DNA of 64,000 bases. Source: Neisseria elongata subsp. elongata (GTDB lineage: Bacteria > Pseudomonadota > Gammaproteobacteria > Burkholderiales > Neisseriaceae). Below are positions 60,572 through 64,000 of the stretch, piece by piece. The notes below the pieces were generated by a model. That model ran no database searches. It worked only from the letters and a program-made list of their open reading frames with translations, and was not told where the DNA came from. The position numbers were made by a program, and so were the translations under genes. The stretch lies in the NCBI RefSeq assembly GCF_900113545.1, contig NZ_FOPS01000004.1:167534-231533 (forward strand), in the 5' to 3' direction. Position 1 is the first letter of the stretch. Each line of letters begins with the position of its first letter.

Positions 60572-63500
60572 CTAAAATTTCGCCGTCAGCCCGAAGGTAA
60601 CCGTCCTGCCCGGCCCGGGTGCGGGCACGTTGCTCATCGGGTCGAGGTAGTAGCGGTTGGTCAGGTTGGTGATGCCGAGATTGACGTTGAGGTTTTTGTG
60701 TACCTGATAGCGGCCGTACACGTCCCATGTCAGCGAGGGGTTCCAATGGTAGGGCTTGCCGGTGCTGTTGAAGATATGCCCAAAACCCCGCTTCAACAGT
60801 TGGTCGTATTGCTTGGTGTTGACGCGGCTGTGGTAGATGCCGCGCAGGCCGAATTCCAGTTTCTCACCCAAGGTGCGCATGCCCGCATCAAGGTTCACCG
60901 AATACTTCGGCTGTAGGGCATGGTAGCCGCGCGTGCTGCCGTAGCCCCCTTCAATGCAGATCGGCACGCCTTTGTAGCCGTAGGGGTCGAAATCGAAGGC
61001 CGTGTCGCGGTCGCACATCTGCTGTTTCAGGCGGTAGGTCGCGCCCAGCGCGGCGAAGAAGCGGCCGCTGTCGATGCGGCTCTGCCATTCCAGCCCGGCG
61101 GTATCCTTGCTGTCGTATTGCACGGTGCGGAAATGGTCGGTGGTCTCGATTACGTTCCGGATGCGGTTGCGGTAGTAGGTCAGGCGCATATCGCCTTGGC
61201 GCAGCCGGGCAAAGTGCGGTGCGAAGTTAAAGTTGTAGCCGATTTCCAGGCTGCGGCTGCGTTCCGGCTTGAAGCGGAAATTCGGTGCTTTGGGCGATCC
61301 GATATAGGCCAGGTCGTTGTAAAAGCTGCCGACTTCGTACACGCTGGGGAAGCGGGTCATCTGCGCGTAGCGCACGAACAGGCGGTTGTTGTCGGTCAGG
61401 TCGTAGCTGACGGCGACGGTCGGTGCCCAAGCATGGGCGCGTATCGGTTTGGGCTGCGCCCAGTATTGCTCTTCAGTGTAGTGTTTATTGATAATCTTAT
61501 GTCCTGATCCGGTATCACCGCCGGTTTCCGGGTAACCGACACTCATATTGGTCAGTTTCCCTGGCCAAGTATCCATACAACTGTTTTCATTACTTCTTAT
61601 ACAGTTCTCAGGATTCCCCGACCCTGCCCAATATCGGTAATGTGCCTGATTCAATCCCTGTGGATTGGCAACCTTTTCCTGATAATTTTTCACAAAATCA
61701 TGGAAATGTTCCGGCAGCGAACCGCTGTCCAGCTTGCCGTTCACAAACGGCACATATACGGGGCGCACCCGGTACAGCGGATGATTTTGAGAATTATTAT
61801 AACCTGTGCCGTCGCCATAAGCAAGCCCGTCGCTGCCGATATATTGATACTGGTCGTACACCTTATATTCCGAACTGTTGTAATATTTCGGCAGCTTATA
61901 GCGTGCGCCGTGCGCCTGCACGGCTCGGTCGGCAGCGGCGATGGCGGCGTCATCGCCTGACTGGTAGGCGTGCCGGCTCTGTTCGGCTACCGCGTCCCAA
62001 TCGCGCCGCTCCCGATCGCCAACCAGCTCGAAATATGGGATGTACACGCCGTCCGAATAAGTGCTGCTGTCGCCGCCACCGGCCTGATAGCGCGGGTCGC
62101 GGCGGGCGCGGCCTTCGGCCAGGGCGGTGTCGAAGCCCCTGAAATTGTGGTATCGGATACCGGCGGAGATTTTCAGGCGGTCGGTGGCCTGCCAGTCGAA
62201 TACCAAGTTGGTTCCCCATTCGCGCCGTTTGCCGCCGCGCGGGCCGGCGATTTTCGTCATGCCGGTGGCCATGCCGGCAAGGTTGAACATATCCTGCGAA
62301 TTAACCACTTCCACTTCTTCTTCCAGCTTCTCGTTCTGATAGTCGGCGGACAGGGTCATGTGCAGGCGCGGATGAAGGCGGAAGCGGTTGTTGAGGTCGA
62401 AGCCCGTGCGGCTGACACGGGTTTTCTGTTCTGCGCCGGAAAGCACACGGTATTGTCCGTTGTCGTTGGGCAGGATTTTCATCACTTCTTCTTTACTTAA
62501 ACCGTTTACGCCGAAATCGTCCATCAGGCTGCTGCAACTGCTGTAGCTGTCGGCATAATCGGGCGGAAGTTGTCCGCGTTTGGTGCACCAGTGCCAGACA
62601 TCGTAGTGAGGGTCCGGTTTGGCGGCAGACAAATCCATACCGCCGCTCTGGTGGCGGGTGGTATTGGTTTTAATGCGCCACAGGTTGGCCTGCAGGTCGA
62701 TCCAGCGGCTGTTTTCGGGCTTCCAGTTCCAGCCGAGTTTGTAGGTGTCGGTGCGGATATTGGAATCGATACTTTGCATCTGCGGCGACAATGATTTGGG
62801 GCGGTTGCTGGGATTGTATTCTTCAATATTCATCACATAGGTGGTATGGAAGGGGTTGATTTCGCCAAAGCGCACGTCAGTGCGCATATACTGCCAGCCA
62901 AGTTTATGGCTGCCGGGCAGATGCCAGTTGTTTTTCAGCAGCAGGGTTTTGGTTTCGGTATTGCTGTTGAGTACCTCCACGCCGGGATGGTAGACCTTGG
63001 CCATATTGGGCACGAAGGTGGCAGAGTTTTTGCAGTCGAAGTCGCTGCCGCCTTCATCGCTGCATTTTTGCAGGTCGTATACCGGATTGTGCAGGTAGCC
63101 TTCCGCACCTTTGCGCCCGGCGAAGTAGTTGCCTTTGTTGCGGTAGCTGTAGGCGGCCAGGCCGTCTGAAAGTTCGGTTTTGAAGGCGGCAACGGCCATA
63201 TAGCCGCGGTCGTTGCCGAAACGCCAATTATCGTGGCCGCCTTTGTGCTTGGGCGGGGTCAGACCGTCGGCCACCAAGGCCTGCGGGCTTTGTTTGCGGG
63301 TATGAGGGTCGAAGCCGCCGCCCGCTCCGTCCGCCGTCGCGCCGAAGGGCAGGGTTCGGTAGTCTTCCCAGCCCAGCCATTGGTTGAGGTTGTTGGCCTG
63401 TTTGTTGCTGTTGTTGGAGAACTCCGTTTTCAGTTGGAAGCCGAATTTTTTCCCTTCGGGCACGATGTCGCCGGCTTCGATGGTGCGGATGGTTACCGCG

Positions 63501-64000
63501 CCGCCCACGCCGGATTTCACGCCGCGTGTGAGGGCGGGGCTTTTTTCCACCGCGATGCTGCGGAACAGGGCGGGATCGAGATAATTGCGGTCGCCCACGC
63601 CGTAGTTGTTCATCCATACGTCTATGGTTTGCTCTGTACCATCTACGGTAACCGGGATGCGGCCTTTGCCGGTGATGCCGCGTATATTGGGCGTAATCGC
63701 GCCGCCGGCGGTGCGGGTGTTCATGTTGTACACGCCGTTTAAGCCTTTGAGCACGTCGCCGGCGGATTGGACGCGGTAGCGTTCGAGGTATTCTTTGCCG
63801 ACGTAGGCGTTGGAGACGTTTTTGTAATACACGTCGTCCGCGCCTTTTTGGTCGGCACTGCGTTTGCCGGTAACGGTCAGCGCTTCGATGTTGCTGCTTT
63901 CGGTTACTTCGGCGGGCGGGTTGTCGGCGGCATAGGCGGGCAGGGCAATGAGGATGCCTGCGAGGCTGACGGCGAGGATTTTCGGCCGTGAGGGGAATTT
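60572..64000 (-). CDS. Large TonB-dependent outer-membrane receptor, probably for haem/hemophore (5' end outside window)
   Basis: The frame is open from 64000, so the start codon lies beyond the right edge; at least 1142 residues are present. The visible N-terminus has the rest of a signal peptide (ILAVSLAGILIALPAYAADN), then a TonB box (IEALTVTGKR). The plug domain follows (SAGDVLKGLNGVYNMNTRTAGGAITPNIRGITG...VGGAVTIRT, about 65-170). The C-terminal barrel carries the receptor-family signature VRYAQMTRFPSVYE and ends RTVTFGLTAKF with a terminal Phe. It is much longer than typical HmbR or HpuB (about 800 residues), with long loops that carry paired Cys. Some loop DNA is AT-richer than its surroundings. 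Upstream regulation (Fur box) is not in the window. Confidence 0.9.
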   Translation of the reverse strand, partial: KFPSRPKILAVSLAGILIALPAYAADNPPAEVTESSNIEALTVTGKRSADQKGADDVYYKNVSNAYVGKEYLERYRVQSAGDVLKGLNGVYNMNTRTAGGAITPNIRGITGKGRIPVTVDGTEQTIDVWMNNYGVGDRNYLDPALFRSIAVEKSPALTRGVKSGVGGAVTIRTIEAGDIVPEGKKFGFQLKTEFSNNSNKQANNLNQWLGWEDYRTLPFGATADGAGGGFDPHTRKQSPQALVADGLTPPKHKGGHDNWRFGNDRGYMAVAAFKTELSDGLAAYSYRNKGNYFAGRKGAEGYLHNPVYDLQKCSDEGGSDFDCKNSATFVPNMAKVYHPGVEVLNSNTETKTLLLKNNWHLPGSHKLGWQYMRTDVRFGEINPFHTTYVMNIEEYNPSNRPKSLSPQMQSIDSNIRTDTYKLGWNWKPENSRWIDLQANLWRIKTNTTRHQSGGMDLSAAKPDPHYDVWHWCTKRGQLPPDYADSYSSCSSLMDDFGVNGLSKEEVMKILPNDNGQYRVLSGAEQKTRVSRTGFDLNNRFRLHPRLHMTLSADYQNEKLEEEVEVVNSQDMFNLAGMATGMTKIAGPRGGKRREWGTNLVFDWQATDRLKISAGIRYHNFRGFDTALAEGRARRDPRYQAGGGDSSTYSDGVYIPYFELVGDRERRDWDAVAEQSRHAYQSGDDAAIAAADRAVQAHGARYKLPKYYNSSEYKVYDQYQYIGSDGLAYGDGTGYNNSQNHPLYRVRPVYVPFVNGKLDSGSLPEHFHDFVKNYQEKVANPQGLNQAHYRYWAGSGNPENCIRSNENSCMDTWPGKLTNMSVGYPETGGDTGSGHKIINKHYTEEQYWAQPKPIRAHAWAPTVAVSYDLTDNNRLFVRYAQMTRFPSVYEVGSFYNDLAYIGSPKAPNFRFKPERSRSLEIGYNFNFAPHFARLRQGDMRLTYYRNRIRNVIETTDHFRTVQYDSKDTAGLEWQSRIDSGRFFAALGATYRLKQQMCDRDTAFDFDPYGYKGVPICIEGGYGSTRGYHALQPKYSVNLDAGMRTLGEKLEFGLRGIYHSRVNTKQYDQLLKRGFGHIFNSTGKPYHWNPSLTWDVYGRYQVHKNLNVNLGITNLTNRYYLDPMSNVPAPGPGRTVTFGLTAKF

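Noticed and set aside
60572..63832. GTG at 63832 as the start of the TonB receptor
   Set aside because: The frame continues upstream through a TonB box and signal-peptide sequence to the window edge, so the gene is cut by the boundary.

Overview
The window is a GC-rich, gene-dense stretch of a Neisseria chromosome. The clearest taxonomic mark is the 12-base DNA uptake sequence AGGCCGTCTGAA and its complement, present in dozens of copies. This is the AG-DUS dialect typical of commensal Neisseria rather than the ATGCCGTCTGAA form of meningococcus and gonococcus. Most gene ends carry two inverted DUS copies that act as hairpin terminators, and many coding regions carry a DUS in frame as SDGL, RPSE or GRLK peptides. 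Other neisserial repeats fit this assignment: two NIME-type repeats bounded by 20-bp dRS3 inverted repeats, and one short Correia repeat enclosed element (CREE). I see no rRNA, tRNA, CRISPR array, insertion-sequence transposase or prophage. No gene-free stretch exceeds about 300 bases.

Layout: 1-8.7 kb carries the start of galT, lptE, nfeD with an SPFH gene, a universal stress protein, tcdA, trhP, queD, a DUF1304 remnant coupled to queE, and hflX. 8.7-13.7 kb has an unknown membrane-anchored protein, a frameshifted pseudogene, a DUF4124 protein, the ABC-F ATPase yheS and grxD. 13.7-25.8 kb has a TauE-type exporter, comEC, prfA, ruvB, a TfoX_C-TadA fusion, an RluA-type pseudouridine synthase, ansA and several small lipoproteins or secreted proteins. 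25.9-30.6 kb has a bile-acid:sodium symporter homologue, a DUF1963 gene, pyrF, an AT-rich DUF2185 immunity-like gene and hldA. 30.6-38.8 kb has the ptsN-hprK-rapZ operon, ylqF, a DUF711 gene, pdxJ, glcF and an MFS exporter. 38.9-50.3 kb has cytochrome c', an SDR, ribE, ygfZ, glnB, purL, ubiC-perM and purM. 50.4-57.8 kb has maeB, a HIT protein, ldcA, an AEC transporter, and the DUF971 gene, rnz and ubiE.

The most interesting region is 57.8-64.0 kb on the minus strand. A very large TonB-dependent receptor (its start lies beyond the window edge) is followed by a secreted protein with a TbpB/HpuA-like C-terminal barrel and no lipobox, then by a Slam-type (TPR plus DUF560 barrel) outer-membrane translocon. 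Together they look like a hemophilin-type haem acquisition system: Slam would export the soluble hemophore and the receptor would recover its haem. Ligand and pairing are inferred, not shown.

Functional threads: natural transformation (comEC plus the DUS), nitrogen/carbon signalling (ptsN, hprK, rapZ, glnB), purine and pyrimidine synthesis (purL, purM, pyrF), tRNA modification and processing (tcdA, trhP, queD, queE, tadA, rnz), envelope and LOS biogenesis (lptE, hldA, ldcA), and quinone synthesis (ubiC, ubiE). AG-mucDUS copies cluster around purL, and a lone AT-DUS lies before ldcA. Both suggest DNA import from other neisserial lineages.
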